From contig JASANH010000363.1 in NCBI GenBank assembly GCA_030248295.1, forward strand, positions 38,487 through 102,486: a stretch of 64,000 nt of DNA, given 5' to 3'. Each line of letters starts with the position of its first letter. Positions within the stretch are counted from its first letter, which is position 1. Below the pieces are notes generated by a model. It made no database searches. It saw only the letters and a program-made list of their open reading frames with translations, and had not been told where the DNA came from. Source of the stretch: Mesodorylaimus sp. YZB2_4 (Eukaryota; Nematoda; Enoplea; Dorylaimida; Dorylaimidae). The position numbers were made by a program, and so were the translations under genes. Shown piece by piece: positions 1 to 11,347 of the stretch.

Positions 1-1259
1 CAGTGAAATAAATGCTTGAAAGCAATATGCAGGCACCTCCTCTTTAGTTCTTCTGTTCAGAGCTAGACTCATCCTTTGACGATGCCAATTAGATCGCGGC
101 CACTAATACGTACTGTTCGCATATACCTCACTTTGAGTCGGCCTTTTAAATCAAAATTAACCTCGTAAAAGAATAAAATCAGTTTCCGAAAATGTTTGAA
201 CAACCGGTGCGTCGAGCAGTAGTACCAAGCTTTTCGGCGTAACCTACCTACAGTAGCCTTTAGCATAAGCCAGCGATCAAAATGTATTATTACTGTACAT
301 ACTGCTGGATAAATACGAAGTGTAAATTCACCCTGATAGGATTTCTGTAAGGGTCGACTCATATCTTAACGCCGAGTGAAAATCTTGACCCTATGATTTT
401 TTGTGCTTACTGTTAGCAGTGAGTATACCGTAACTGTTTGGTGATTCAGTAATACAAAACTAGACTAGCCTTGTAGCATTTCTTTTGCTCTACGAGATAG
501 GTTAAGTGTGGCCTCGATAGTCTTGCGATCGAAGTCAAAAGATTGTGAAATAAACTATCTGCGCTTTTTTTTGCGATTTTGACCCTATCATGTGAAGACA
601 AAGTATATAACATACGAATAATTTTGAAAGCAGTTACCAAGGGGCGCATACGGTGAAATCTTGGGCGAGTCGAAAATATCCCCACACTATCTCACTTGAA
701 AAAGGTGCGAAACGCTAGTGGACTTTCTGCGTGGGATAATCGAGCGTGGACCTGCGGCAGATTGTGTGCGGATGCTTGAAGATGTAATTGGTTACGAGCA
801 CAGCTTGATTGTATGAGTTTTTGTCGCCCACCTAGTCGCATTGTAGATATTTCTGATGCACTCCTATTCTTTTTCTGTATTTTTCACCTGGGCATATTTC
901 AGACTTGGTCGGCGATGACTTGCATACTGTAGGACAGGCAAAGTAGGACACAGTTTATGTTTACAAAAGCTCCAAGATGACTTGTGTTGCGTCTCGCAAG
1001 TGTTGTAACGTTTCCCATCTACCTCTGACTCACATCTTTTCCCACTAGCACCTATCACCTGTCCGAACCTTATCTGTTAGTGCCAAGTAAAACTGTAAGT
1101 CAAGCGGTTGCGCCTGACATCCACTGGGCTCCACGCATCATCGGAAATGGGCACTCTTTCCGACAACTTGCAAACAATTTGTTGATTACTTTTAAGCATT
1201 TATTTCACCGAACGCCACATATCGTGGCAATCAGCTAAATATTTGTATCTGATTTCTTG
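1..1259. other. Gene-poor stretch with a dispersed repeat end
   Basis: I see no credible gene here. The only structure I can support is a repeat end at about 330..412. Its core, an ATTTCTGTAAGGGTCGAC block followed by TTGACCCTATGATTTTTT, recurs in the same orientation near 22489..22553 and more loosely near 21936..21995. The short open frames in this stretch lack signal sequences, motifs and splice signals and are probably chance. Confidence 0.5.
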
Positions 1260-1641
1260 CTATGGAGTTTTGCCTGCAATATATCTGACGGCATCAACCG
1301 ACACACTGAGGCCTTTAAAGTCATGTTTCTCCCAGGCGCTGGTTTCCCACTCACATACCATTTGTTTGACATCTCTCACGAAAAGTGGAGATGGCCTCTG
1401 GACATCAATATCAATCACACTGCTTCCTACTGGTTTTTTGACCCACTTGTGATCTTCTCAACGAGCAGGAGTGTAGGTGCCATCAAAAATCCAACGTTCG
1501 TCTTTTTCCCCGATGGCAGCAGCAAGGCGGTAGTCGGCTAACTTGCTCCGTTGATTATTTTTGAACAGCCAGATCGACCAGGGTGCGGTGCTTTGCCCTA
1601 AATCTGCGATATCTTTGGACGCAGCACTGATTGATCTGAAC
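1260..1641 (-). pseudogene. Broken tectonin-type propeller gene fragment
   Basis: Read on the minus strand, this stretch encodes the C-terminal half of a tectonin-like protein related to those at 2765..3508 and 5879..6619. The shared landmarks occur in order: an A-A-S-K-D block, an A-I-G-E-K-D-E-R-W-I blade strand, and an E-D-H-K-W-V-K-K block followed by an I-D-I-D-V segment. A TGA at 1458..1460 replaces the Trp codon of the conserved R-W-E motif. The frame then runs on to a TAG at 1260..1262. Upstream of about 1641 the similarity breaks up, apparently through a frameshift, and no signal peptide is found. I infer a decayed third member of the local cluster. Confidence 0.7.
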
Positions 1642-1687
1642 TGTCCAGTAGAGATTGCGCCACATCTTTAGGTTGCCACAGTGCATT

Positions 1688-2434
1688 GGCTAGGCCCAGT
1701 TTCACCGAGGCGCTTTTAAGTGTTACAAGCGCCACAAGTGACTATTTTACAAGTCTAGGTTTCACCACTAACATACTCACAAGTTATAAATGCCTGGTTA
1801 CAAGGAGCCTGTGAGCCGTCCAGGACGAACACGTTGCGAGCATAGAGAAATACGGGCCACAAGTCACAAGCCCGACGGACGAGCGTTTCACCACGACTTT
1901 TCCAGACCTTTTAAAAACGGGGACTTGTAGAGAGCGACTTGTGAAAGATCGAGGCAGAACTTGTAAAGGAGCTCAAATTCAGAAAGCGGCAGTGCATTGA
2001 TTTTTCGGAGGGTGAGGGGGCAAGGTGCTTTGATAAGTTAGGCCCCTTTTGCTGGACAGACAAATTCAGGTTTCCAGCCATCATGACTGGTCTGCCAAAA
2101 GATGAAAAGTAAGGAATCCATGGCAAAGACTTAGGGCGAATTGATGAAAACCAGCAATGCTACAAGTCCCACGAATCTCGTTCTAATTCGTAGAAAATTC
2201 TCTATAACTTACGAGTCTCCGCTGACTTTTCCTGATAGCTTGTAAGTTTATGAATCCGGATTGCGAGTAGTCGTCCTATGTGCTCTTGTAACAAGTCTCC
2301 TAACTTTAGGAGCTGTCAATAAATTCTTCACTTTGGTGGAACTCGAGTCGCTTGTGGACTTGTAACTTGTGAGCTTCTAACTTGTGAACGTGTGACTTGT
2401 ATTGCTTGTAACTTGGTGAAACCTGGCCCTGGTG
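1688..2434. mobile_element. Non-autonomous element with ACAAGT-rich inverted ends
   Basis: The left end carries GGCCCAGTTTCACC, and the right end carries its imperfect inverse, GGTGAAACCTGGCCC. Between them, both ends are crowded with copies of ACAAGT on the left and its complement ACTTGT on the right. No transposase is present. This is the architecture of a small DNA transposon derivative with subterminal oligomer repeats. The CAGGGCC-like tip resembles hAT-type ends, but no clear 8-bp target duplication is seen. Confidence 0.55.
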
Positions 2435-2711
2435 GGCACACCGGACGAGTTCTCATATGAGTTGATATTCTCAGCAACAAGAGAAAGATGAACTCAGATA
2501 ACTTAAAAGGCAGAATTCCAAAGCTTTTTCTTCTTGTTAGAAATAGGAACAAACCAAAACGATGCGAGTTTTTTGGTTCTTGCAGTCTGTGCAATAGTTA
2601 CGTGTAAGATTCTTGTGTGCTCACCCATCACTAGTTCATTAAGCTGCATCTATTACATTTGCGGGGGAAAGGGGGGATTAAAGACAAAAGTTGAAAAACC
2701 ATTATAATCAT

Positions 2712-2717
2712 ATTTAT
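2712..2717 (-). terminator. Polyadenylation signal of tectonin gene 1
   Basis: TTTATT on the + strand reads AATAAA on the minus strand, about 50 bp beyond the stop codon of the 2765..3508 gene. Confidence 0.5.
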
Positions 2718-2764
2718 TCCTTCAAAACTCTGCCCACCTTATCATCACGCATCCTTATATCTCA

Positions 2765-3508
2765 CTAATAAGGAGTGTAAAAGATTTTCATATCACGAGT
2801 GGTGACATAAATATGGTTTCTATTCACTGATGAGCTTTTTAAAGAGTTCGGTATCTGTAATCTTTCAAAGAACCCATTTTTCCATTTGTAAATGCTTCCT
2901 GCTTTGTTGTTCCTTGCCACTATTCGGCTTGCGTTTTGGATATCAATATGAGTAAGTTGAATATCAGATTTTTGCACCCACTTACTGTTTTCCCAACGGT
3001 AGGGCAAAAAATTATCATGAATAGTCCAAAGTTCGTCACCCTCGCCAACAGCAATGTCCCAGCACATTTCACTTACGGGTACTTGCCCCTCTGTCCAAAC
3101 TTTGTTCTTGTATATCCAACAAGAACCATCATACATAGCTGCAGCATGATCCTTTGAAACAGCCTTTATTCTATCAGAACTGAAAGTGTCTGGTGGTTTG
3201 ACAACATCATCCCACACTTTGGATGAGACATTCCAACGGTAAATGCTCGAATGCGTTGTTACCCAGGCGTATCCGTCCGGACTGGCCGCGATGGCATAAA
3301 TTTCGTAAGGAATGATAACTCCCATCTGCACCCACGCTGTGCGGTTCCAACGATATACAGTACGGTTACTAGCGGTGGAGAGCCACAGTTCGTCGCCTTT
3401 GGCTGATATATAAAAAGCGTTTTCACCTGCTGGAGAGGGCATGTTGGTCCACGTTTGGGCCAGGACCAGACTGGCTGTAAACATCAGCAGAAGAGTAAGA
3501 TGAAGCAT
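2765..3508 (-). CDS. Secreted tectonin-like six-bladed beta-propeller protein 1
   Basis: A single-exon gene for 247 residues. The start is the ATG at 3506..3508, because a hydrophobic signal peptide (residues 1-17, ending V-L-A-Q) follows at once and because this start matches the paralogue at 5879. An in-frame GTG at 3551 lies inside the promoter-proximal leader and is not used here. The mature protein is about six tandem repeats of roughly 36-42 residues, each with a W-x-x-M/V or E-L-W-L strand and a Y-R-W-N or Y-K-W-K strand. This is the tectonin repeat of horseshoe-crab tachylectin-1, a six-repeat lectin that binds bacterial lipopolysaccharide. Several N-x-S/T sites suggest N-glycosylation. 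It lies head-to-head with 5879..6619, with similar promoter DNA. An immune lectin role is inferred from the family only. Confidence 0.85.
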   Translation of the reverse strand: MLHLTLLLMFTASLVLAQTWTNMPSPAGENAFYISAKGDELWLSTASNRTVYRWNRTAWVQMGVIIPYEIYAIAASPDGYAWVTTHSSIYRWNVSSKVWDDVVKPPDTFSSDRIKAVSKDHAAAMYDGSCWIYKNKVWTEGQVPVSEMCWDIAVGEGDELWTIHDNFLPYRWENSKWVQKSDIQLTHIDIQNASRIVARNNKAGSIYKWKNGFFERLQIPNSLKSSSVNRNHIYVTTRDMKIFYTPY

Positions 3509-3555
3509 GGTTTTCAGGTATATAGACGAAATGACTGGAGACAGCGAACCCACTT

Positions 3556-3563
3556 CTTTTATA
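3556..3563 (-). promoter_or_regulatory. TATA box of tectonin gene 1
   Basis: TATAAAAG on the minus strand, about 50 bp before the ATG. The following block, GAAGTGGGTTCGCT, is the same as that of the paralogous gene at 5828..5850. Similarity between the two promoters extends upstream for at least 150 bp, to about 3720 on this side. Confidence 0.75.
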
Positions 3564-3724
3564 CGCCTGTCAGTCGGAGCTGTTTTTGGGCCTGAAGCTG
3601 CGACAGGTTGTGCGTGGATGAGTCGAAGAACAAGGTTGCAGATGTCTTTTAATGATACGGATTATTTTATGTCCAACGATTGTCTGTGTAGGCGAAATTT
3701 TATTTCACTCTCGTCACATATCGT

Positions 3725-5630
3725 CACACAAATTTATGAGGCTTCTTTCGTCGTCAGGCGTTTTATAGTTTCGCAGATTTCTTCTTTTTTTAAAATTTTT
3801 GAATCAGCATCAAAAGCGGTAGAAGCTATTTTTAGGAGAGCTGCAAAGTACGCTTACGCCCGCTCACATTGTCGGAGCCAAGCCAATCAGGGTCTTGTAT
3901 GTACGTGAAGAATACTTAAGAAATCAAGACATTACATCACATTACAGAAATTACAGTGACGATATGCGGTGGTTCAGGCCCAAGGGATTCAAGTTGTCAG
4001 ATAGGAATAAGCATCGTATTGTAATTAAAATTTAAATGTGTACAATGGCATGCTCATTCGCTTTTGCAATAACCTCCCCTGAGACCAATGCACTTTTTTA
4101 AAGGTTGCTGCGACGCTTGCATACCTGCTGAATATCAGTGATTTTTGCTTGTGTTCTTGCAGGATGTGAGCAAGTGTGAGGCAAAAATTTTGCTGCTGCA
4201 ACCCATGTTCAAGGTAACCTACGAACCTTTTGAACTCTCTACCATATGTTTCTCGATTGCCGTGAGACCAAATTTTGGAATGCTCACTTGATGCAGCTAC
4301 AGTTCAAAGCCAAATGAAGAGAGAAAACAAGACGAGAAATGTCGTTATTGGCAGCAGGTTTCCAGTCATATTGGTGGCAGCTTACTTTTATGCTTTTAAG
4401 ACAGTTCACCAGTACCACCAGGAGAAAATGGAGGTGGATATGCTAGCACAATTAATCGAGCTGGCACAGTTAAGTCCAACACAAAAAATTACTTTAAACC
4501 GAAATTTCTTACGACCAAGCTGCTGATCATTTTTTCTGTGAAAAGTTTCTTCATAACTGAACAAGCACATAAAATCTATGAGGGGAACAGCGATTAGTAG
4601 GATGGGGTGCGGTTTGAAGGGTGATTATAATGCACTAAGAACTTGTTCTCAATAGTTTCCTGAAATGCGGAAAAAATCCCGCTCATTGTGGTAGTAGCCG
4701 AAAAGAATTTAGGCATGATGCAGAACTTCGCACTGGTCGGAAAGACATTTCCCTTCAAATGTTTCATAGAAAACGGAAGCAAGCCACATAAGCAAGCCGG
4801 TGAATAATAATATTGTACTTTTTTTGCAACGGACAAGTATAGAAAAATATTTACCACTCTAGGATATCCTTCTTACCGAAGACAAATATCTCTAACTTTT
4901 TCCACTCTTCGTGGATCTATGACCAGTCAGAATTTTCAGGGCCAAGAAAAACATTTGCTCAGAAGGGACTAATGTGCAGGAATCGCCTAATATTTCTGAG
5001 CTGATAACTAAAAAGTCGGCCGCTGCTCTCCTTTTTGACGCCCAAAAAACCGAATCGAACCGAACCGAAGAACTGATTTTAAAAAAACTTCTCCTTGACG
5101 TCAGTGATGGATTGCGCAACACCAGCTAAACTCACAAGTGTAACTAAAAAACTCACTGCGGCAAGGAAGAGTATTTAGAGTTGTAGAGCATTTAGTTATT
5201 TTAAATTGGGAAAGACAATCCCTTAGTTTGTCCAATTTTGGGTCAAAAATATACTGTAGAAGCTCAGACTTGAATTCGGCTTGCCAACATGAAATCCCAT
5301 CTCATTAGAGCAAACACTTCAATACTGTATTTTTGATAAATCATTTATGTTGCTCTGCTCTTTTGATAAAGTTTTTGATACTGTTGTAAGACAGACTCCT
5401 TGCTTATGCATTCGAAGAAGAGAAAAAACATTTTTCTTACCAGAGATTTTTTCAACTCACGATCAGGTGCCTAAAAGCAGCGCATATCGTGACTAATAGC
5501 GAGGCCTGTTGCAGGGATCTCTAAAAAACTGTTTGCAAAGCCTGTTTTCCTAAAGTGTGAGCCGGCTTTACTGCGAAAAGCTTCTCTGCTTTTGCTCCTG
5601 CGACAGACGAGTACGAATCTTAAAAAGAAA
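3725..5630. other. Intergenic DNA between divergent tectonin genes
   Basis: About 1.9 kb of AT-rich sequence between the two head-to-head promoters. I see no convincing coding potential, RNA gene or inverted-repeat element. The short open frames lack recognisable motifs. Confidence 0.4.
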
Positions 5631-5827
5631 AAAAAAATCTGCTAAGCTGATAAACACAAATTTGTGTAGTGAAGGTGTGACAAGGGTGAAATAAAAGTTC
5701 GCCTTCGTAGACAAGGTTCGACATGAAATAATGAGCGTATAATTAAAAGACAGCTGTAGCCTAGTGCTTCCACGCACCACAACGTGGCGCAGTTTCATGA
5801 CCCGACTGGTGCCTATACTGACAGGCC

Positions 5828-5835
5828 TATAAAAG
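5828..5835 (+). promoter_or_regulatory. TATA box of tectonin gene 2
   Basis: TATAAAAG followed by the shared block GAAGTGGGTTCGCT, 44 bp before the ATG at 5879. The DNA from about 5640 aligns by eye with the inverted promoter of the 2765..3508 gene, so promoter and gene were duplicated together. Confidence 0.75.
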
Positions 5836-5878
5836 AAGTGGGTTCGCTTTCTCAGGTCACTTTGTCTATGTAAAAACC

Positions 5879-6619
5879 ATGCTTTATCTCGCTGCTCTTC
5901 TGACTTTCACGTCCAGTCTGGTCCTAGGCCAAACCTGGACTAGCATGCCTGGTCCGGCGGGCGACAGAGCTGATATTATATCCGCGAATGGTAACGAGCT
6001 GTGGCTCTCTTCTGGCAGTGGCCGTGTGTATCGCCGGAATGGCACAGAGTGGGTGCAGATGGGAAACCCTTTTCCGAATCAGATAAATTATATCGGAGCC
6101 AGTCCTGACGGATACACTTGGTTGACAATGAGCGGTGCGCATGACCTGTATCGTTGGAATGTAACAGCAAAGGTGTGGAATACTGTTCCCAAAGCACCGG
6201 ACACTTATGGCTTCATGAAAATAAAGGCTGCTTCAAAGGACTTTGCTGTCGGTATGGCAAATTTTTATTGTTTCATATACAAGAACAAAACTTGGACGAA
6301 AGTGCAAATAGAACAAGCTTGCATGGACATAGCTATAGGCGAAAATGAAGAGCTTTGGGTTTTGAATGGTTTCACGGCTAACCGTTGGGAAAACAACAAG
6401 TGGGTACCAAAATCAAGTGTTAACGTTTCTGACATCAATATCCAAAATGCATGCCGAATAGTGATGAGACACAAATCGGATGGTAAGCTTTACAAATGGA
6501 TTAATGGGTTACTGGAAAACATAGTTCGACCTGGCTTTCTGTGGAGTTTGTCAGTAGATGGAAACTATATTTATGTCACAACTTCGGGCGGGGGCATCTT
6601 TTACACCCCTTTTCTGTGA
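5879..6619 (+). CDS. Secreted tectonin-like six-bladed beta-propeller protein 2
   Basis: A single-exon gene for 246 residues. Residues 1-18 form a signal peptide (L-Y-L-A-A-L-L core, likely cleaved after V-L-G). The mature part is a tectonin propeller of about six blades. Each blade shows a D/N-E-L-W or D-G-Y-T-W strand and a Y-R-W-N, N-R-W-E-N or Y-K-W type strand. The chain ends I-F-Y-T-P-F-L, like the I-F-Y-T-P-Y end of its partner. The blade-by-blade match to 2765..3508 runs over the full length with many substitutions, so the pair is an older inverted duplication and both copies are intact. Lectin activity is inferred from the tachylectin-1/tectonin family. There is no C-terminal anchor, so it should be secreted. 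Confidence 0.87.
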   Translation: MLYLAALLTFTSSLVLGQTWTSMPGPAGDRADIISANGNELWLSSGSGRVYRRNGTEWVQMGNPFPNQINYIGASPDGYTWLTMSGAHDLYRWNVTAKVWNTVPKAPDTYGFMKIKAASKDFAVGMANFYCFIYKNKTWTKVQIEQACMDIAIGENEELWVLNGFTANRWENNKWVPKSSVNVSDINIQNACRIVMRHKSDGKLYKWINGLLENIVRPGFLWSLSVDGNYIYVTTSGGGIFYTPFL

Positions 6620-7429
6620 TAAAAACCTGGTGTCACGATAAGGTGGTCATAAATAAGAAATATGAAGGGTTATGGAAAAAATGGAAGAAATGAAAATGAA
6701 TATTGTATTGTGCTAATTGGTTTGTTTTCACATTTGAGGCGCATCAGACCACAACACAAACTGCCCTTCATAATAATGCAAAGACTGATGTACCAATCGA
6801 AATATTACCGCAAATCGGCTCGCTTGCATCAATTAACGTGACAGACAAAAACAGGTTCAGTCCACCAGCCTTTGTGATGACAGCAGCACTAAACAATTTT
6901 ATAAAAATGGTCCAGCCACTATCAAGCTCCAGACAGCATGGTTTCTTGTTTCGATGGCAATAAGGCTTTTGGGTTCTGCCTTTTGAGTCTCATTGGTTAA
7001 AAATCGATTTAGGGAGGCTTTTTTTTAAACCATGTATTTTCCACGCTCCGTTTCGGGCGTACCTTTTTAGGTTCTGGATGGACGTCAATATTAATATCAC
7101 AACTATTAGGATTATTAGGACATGAGTTTCAGGAATATGCTCACGTAGGACAGGCGTTGGCATTCAGTCAGACCTTTTTGTGTAGTCGAATATGTATGCC
7201 TGTATGTCGGCCAAAAAAACTTGATTAAACGGCTTGTTAGCCGTTCACCATGTGCTGAAAAAACAGTCTGCAAGACATTCACTCCACCAGAAATTTGACG
7301 AAGAGTGAGTCACAATGAGAACAAGAAAAACACCCAGAGAACAGTTAGGTGACTACATTTCTGCATGCATCTTAACTTTGTGACAAGGTTTGTTCATGGG
7401 CCTAAAAGGTGCTAATGCTTGCAGTAATC
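6620..7429. other. Intergenic stretch, nothing recognised
   Basis: This follows tectonin gene 2. An AATAAG near 6652 may serve as its polyadenylation signal. No other gene, RNA or structured repeat is evident. Confidence 0.35.
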
Positions 7430-8182
7430 CAGGGTCGACCGTACCACCGTACCGCCGCACCGGGGAGTGGTACGGCACAGTACGGATACGGCAGTGAAAA
7501 CAGGCCGGTATGGCCGTACCTCCAGGTTATGTCATTTTTAAATTTTCCGCGCTTCAATGATTTGCAGGTGCATGCAGCTTACTTAAAAACAGCTGTTTTT
7601 GAGTATTTGAAAAAGTGTGAAATCAAGAAGACTGCTGCACTGTACCGTAACTTAGGACTTGCTGGTGTGAATTAAATTTAGCAGCTAGTCTGTTGGGGCA
7701 GCCAGTCAGGTCTTATCAGCAAATGTCCTCTAAAGTTTCTGAAGTTTACGATTATTGCGACATCGACGACAACGACGAATTACACGAAATTTGTAAGGTC
7801 TGTAAAGACAAGAGAGGCCGCCCCTCATCTCACTCAGATTTCCAGCAAAGCTCAGAAACCGCATTTTTAGTGGCCAAGATTGTATGAGTGATAACCGTAG
7901 AAGTCTTTTGCCAGAATATACGCGAATGCTTCATTTTTTGAAATGTAATCTGCAAGCAGTTGGATTTAATGCATTTAAATTAGTGTAATGCGGATGTGTG
8001 ACGCCAGATTCAAACAAGCTAATAAAGTACTTTTGCTGAACTGTCCGCTTTTAAAATCAAAGCATAATCAGCTAAGAAAGTTTTTTATTCATATGCAGTT
8101 GAAGTAAAATTTTGAGTGAGATACTGTACGGTGCAGTACGGCACGTCCAGTACGGTACGGTGTCAGGCCCTCAGTACGGGTA
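7430..8182. mobile_element. Non-autonomous element with GTACGG-rich ends
   Basis: The left end begins near CAGGGTCGACCGTACC and carries several copies of GTACC or GTACGG. The right end (8124..8180) carries many GTACGG copies and closes with a GGCCCT tip. The interior (about 7560..8100) is AT-rich and encodes nothing I recognise. The layout matches the ACAAGT element at 1688..2434 but uses a different oligomer. Confidence 0.5.
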
Positions 8183-8198
8183 GAGTCAAAAAACCCGG

Positions 8199-8240
8199 AC
8201 CCCCCCCCCCGGGCCCACCACCCCGCCCTCCCCCCCGCGC
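8199..8240. repeat. C-rich low-complexity tract
   Basis: Runs of C interrupted by GGG or A follow the element directly. On the minus strand this is G-rich and could form a quadruplex. It is simple sequence, and the proline-rich frame through it is an artefact. Confidence 0.6.
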
Positions 8241-9060
8241 CCCCCAATCAATGCGAATAATGAAATTCCGCGACAGTATTTATCGCATTATTAAGGAAAA
8301 TGGAATCTGCAATCGTGATATGGAATATTTTGTAATGCCGCAAGATCGTTGAGAACGCGTTTATAAGGCTGGCTTGTCAGTAGTTTATCTCAAAGATATT
8401 ATGAAGCATTAGAAAAAATAAAAGATTCGCTATAACATGCGACGCTAGAACGAACGCTTACGGTGGTCCCAAAAAAATTTTGTAACTATAATAATATACA
8501 TCAGCATAAGTTTCGAATTTTTGCTAAATTCTTTTTTTACCAGCTCGTAAACAGCGTTGCTTGAATCAAACGTAAGCAAGCAAATTCATTTTTTTACAGT
8601 GTCAAGCCTGCACTCGCCAGTGTCTTATGCAGCCAAACAATGTCATTTCATTCTTCGCGAATCTCGAAAACTCGTAAGCAACTGCCGCTTGAGTTACCTA
8701 CTGTTGAAGGCGATATGACTGGAAGTACATCAAGAGGCTGGGAATGCCTAGGCCGCCGAGCTCCCAAATGTGGACATCCTTTTTGAGCGAGATTGCAGAG
8801 CGAGCCAGATGAAAAGTGGACGGGGGGTTGGAACGCATTTTGAGTGGACCCTTATGTATAGCTCCAAATTTCTCACGGAGAAAATGGGGGCTAGACAGTA
8901 GAGTTCGGGAATGAATCACTCTTTCTAGAATAATTACACTGTCGCTAGCCCTCGTCGTCTGTTGCCTGTTAGAAACCTCGAAAATAAGTGATACGGTACC
9001 AAAGTTACTGACTGACCATACGTAGTATGATAGCGATCCTGGTCAAGCCTTTAGGTCGAA
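8241..9060. other. Intergenic stretch, nothing recognised
   Basis: AT-rich sequence without a supportable gene, RNA gene or clear repeat boundary. Confidence 0.35.
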
Positions 9061-9068
9061 AGATGAAT

Positions 9069-9900
9069 TAATTAAGAGAGGGTTTCTGAGAGACTCGACC
9101 CGGGCCAGTCAAATTTTCTGACCCCCATCATAAACCAACCCGAATTTTCGCACTACAAACCACAGCTATTGTGCACATGGCTGATAACTGCGCCCTATTT
9201 AGGCAATTTTATCTAATCATGATCGATACTCTTAGCTGTCGACTATCTCCCCTGATCGCTGATAACTTATCTTGTAGCCCTTTGAAAGAGCTTTCGAATG
9301 CCTTTTTTCGCGTCAAAACTCCTTAATTTTCACCCGAGATATTGAAGAACACTCAAATTCGGGAAGAGGTGCGTGCAATACGCACTTTTTGATTTTCCCG
9401 CCCGCGTGCCGCTTATGACATAAGAGCGGCTTTGGCTGCTCCCTTAGATATCGCTGGTTGTTCATACCTTTTCTTATTTTTCACGAAAGACAGATACTGC
9501 AGTACGAAATTAGATTGAGACGTAGTGAAAAAGCGAAAAAGCTATATATTTTCTCGCGATTTTCAGAGAAAGCAGCCGAAACAGCTCTTGTTGTCATAAG
9601 CGGCGCGCGGGCGGGAAAAGCAAAAAGTGCGTACTGCGCGCCTTTCTTCCCGAACTTGAGTGTTCTTTAATATCTCTGGTAAAAATGAACGAATTTTGAC
9701 GTGGAAGAAAGCATTCGAAAGCTGTTTTGAAAAGCCACAAGATAGGCTATTAGCGATCAGGGGAAATGATCGACAGCTAGGATGATCGATCATAATTAGA
9801 TAAAATTGCCCAAATGGGGTTCAGTTATCCCAAATGTGCACAATAATCTATGGTCGTGGGGTGAAAATTCGTGTTGTTTTATGATGGTCTGACCATAGGC
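9069..9900. mobile_element. Foldback element with inverted arms of about 300 bp
   Basis: The left arm (about 9110..9440) and right arm (about 9580..9895) are imperfect inverted copies. Matching landmarks are CATCATAAACCA against TTTTATGATGGT, AAATTTTATC-type blocks, CGATCAGGGGA against TCCCCTGATCG, and GGGCGGGAAAA against TTTTCCCGCCC. The interior is only about 140 bp, so it has no coding capacity. A tip motif at 9069 (AGGGTTTCTGAGAGACTCGA) recurs at 28033, and sequence just right of the element (9950..10020) recurs inverted at 28330..28400. This is therefore one of a repeat family with at least two local copies. Confidence 0.65.
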
Positions 9901-10860
9901 TACTATTTCAGAAAAAACAGGGGGTTTCGGCTTTTATAATTTACCCTTAATCGATTATGTGCCTGATCACTGCTGATCACGAATGGTGTTTTTCGAATAT
10001 CTCATGAACAGTTATAGCTAGGCTTTTTTTAAACAAGTTTTAGATTCCTTGGAATATAGCAGTCTTTTTAATTCCTCGAAAATAATGATGAGAAATTTGC
10101 TGTCGAACTGGCAAGGGCATCTTGACTTTGCACGAGCTCAGTTTCTCTCAGCTCAGGCCGCAGCACGTGATATACAACAATACTGCACATATTATCATGG
10201 TGCTATGGCATAAGCAGCGCCCTCCTCAAGGCTTTGCCTTACTGCTCATCATGGATCACTGTACTTTACAAGCTGATAAAGTAAAGTAGATCCAAGCTAC
10301 TCATAAATGACTGATGACAATGTGACAGTCACGAAATTTTCGTACGACAGGACAAAGATACTATCTGTTTTCTGTGGAAATATACGCGCGGCACTATGCG
10401 ACAACGTGGCGGGCGTGTATATTCTCAAGCAACAGGTTATAATATGGACGTGGGCAATCAGAGAGTGGAAGAATACTTGGCAATTAGGCAGATGAAAAGA
10501 ACTTTTGACTGGATATTCTACATCGTTGCCCGCTCAACATTGCGCGTCTGTGTGGCTGGGCTAAACAGGCAGCTACCCCGCCTGTTGGTAAGCGTTTTCA
10601 ATAGCTGATTGCGAATAACACAAATGGAAGTTATGCATCGGTGACTCTGGCTTCTGATTGTTCATCCGCCGATTTTCTGGAAGTACAGTATATATGATAC
10701 ACAATGCGTTTGAAGCAGTCTATTGTGTGCGGTTTATTCTACCGACTGCTTGACAATAGAATTTAGCTGTTTGGAGAGGGTATTTACTATTTTTGCGAGT
10801 GGTAGGTGCGCCCTACAAGAGAAACTGTAGAAACACGACAGTTTCTCAAGCCAAGGCCAC
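9901..10860. other. Intergenic stretch with dispersed repeat traces
   Basis: 9950..10020 matches, inverted, part of 28330..28400. Around 10380..10440 a short GTGTATATTCTCAAG block resembles repeats near 18110..18180. No gene is supported. Confidence 0.35.
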
Positions 10861-11122
10861 TTTCCCTGGCTTATATACCGCCTTGTTTGATGCAAGTACT
10901 GAATTTTCTGAGCCATGCTGCTTTGCTAGCACCATGGTCAGGGTATGTGAGTATCGATGGATTCACACCACCGCGAGGTATGTCCTGTAGACTAAAGCTA
11001 CAGCTAACTTCTTCCCTTATCGAAAGGCCGAACGGGGTTGGAAAAGCTAGTGAAACCTTCTAAGGGGAAACATTGGTGACTGCTGCTCCATTATCGAAGC
11101 ACACTAACTTTTTCTTTTTTAG

Positions 11123-11347
11123 GCATCCGTACAATGAGGCTCCTCATCTTTTTTCTTGACCCGCGTCGTCGCTTCTTTGGTCAATACTTCCGATGAGAAC
11201 ATTGTGACCGACCTTGCAGATCAAAAAACGAGATTTAAGCTGTTGTCTGAATACCAGATATCAATGGACGAAGGGAGGCAGCGCCGCGATAATCGCCTAA
11301 GGAAACGCAGTCCGCTAAACGTAACTTCAGGATACAACACTATATGA
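11123..11347 (+). pseudogene. Frameshifted member of the secreted prepropeptide family (copy H)
   Basis: An exon 2-like unit follows a good acceptor (T-rich tract and AG at 11121..11122). ATGAGG at 11134 opens a hydrophobic start (M-R-L-L-I-F-F-L) that goes out of frame after the T-run. A frame offset by one base then continues through a propeptide-like part containing D-Q-K-T-R-F-K, the landmark that ends in R-F-K-R in the intact gene at 17292. Here the second Arg of the cleavage site is Leu. The stop is at 11345..11347 and no terminal Gly is present. The leader between acceptor and ATG is 11 nt instead of 7. I infer a decayed, older member; a sequencing error in the T-run could explain the frameshift but not the lost cleavage site. 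Confidence 0.55.

Noticed and set aside
8116-8352. Proline-rich 78-codon frame
   Set aside because: Created by the C-rich tract and the GTACGG element end.
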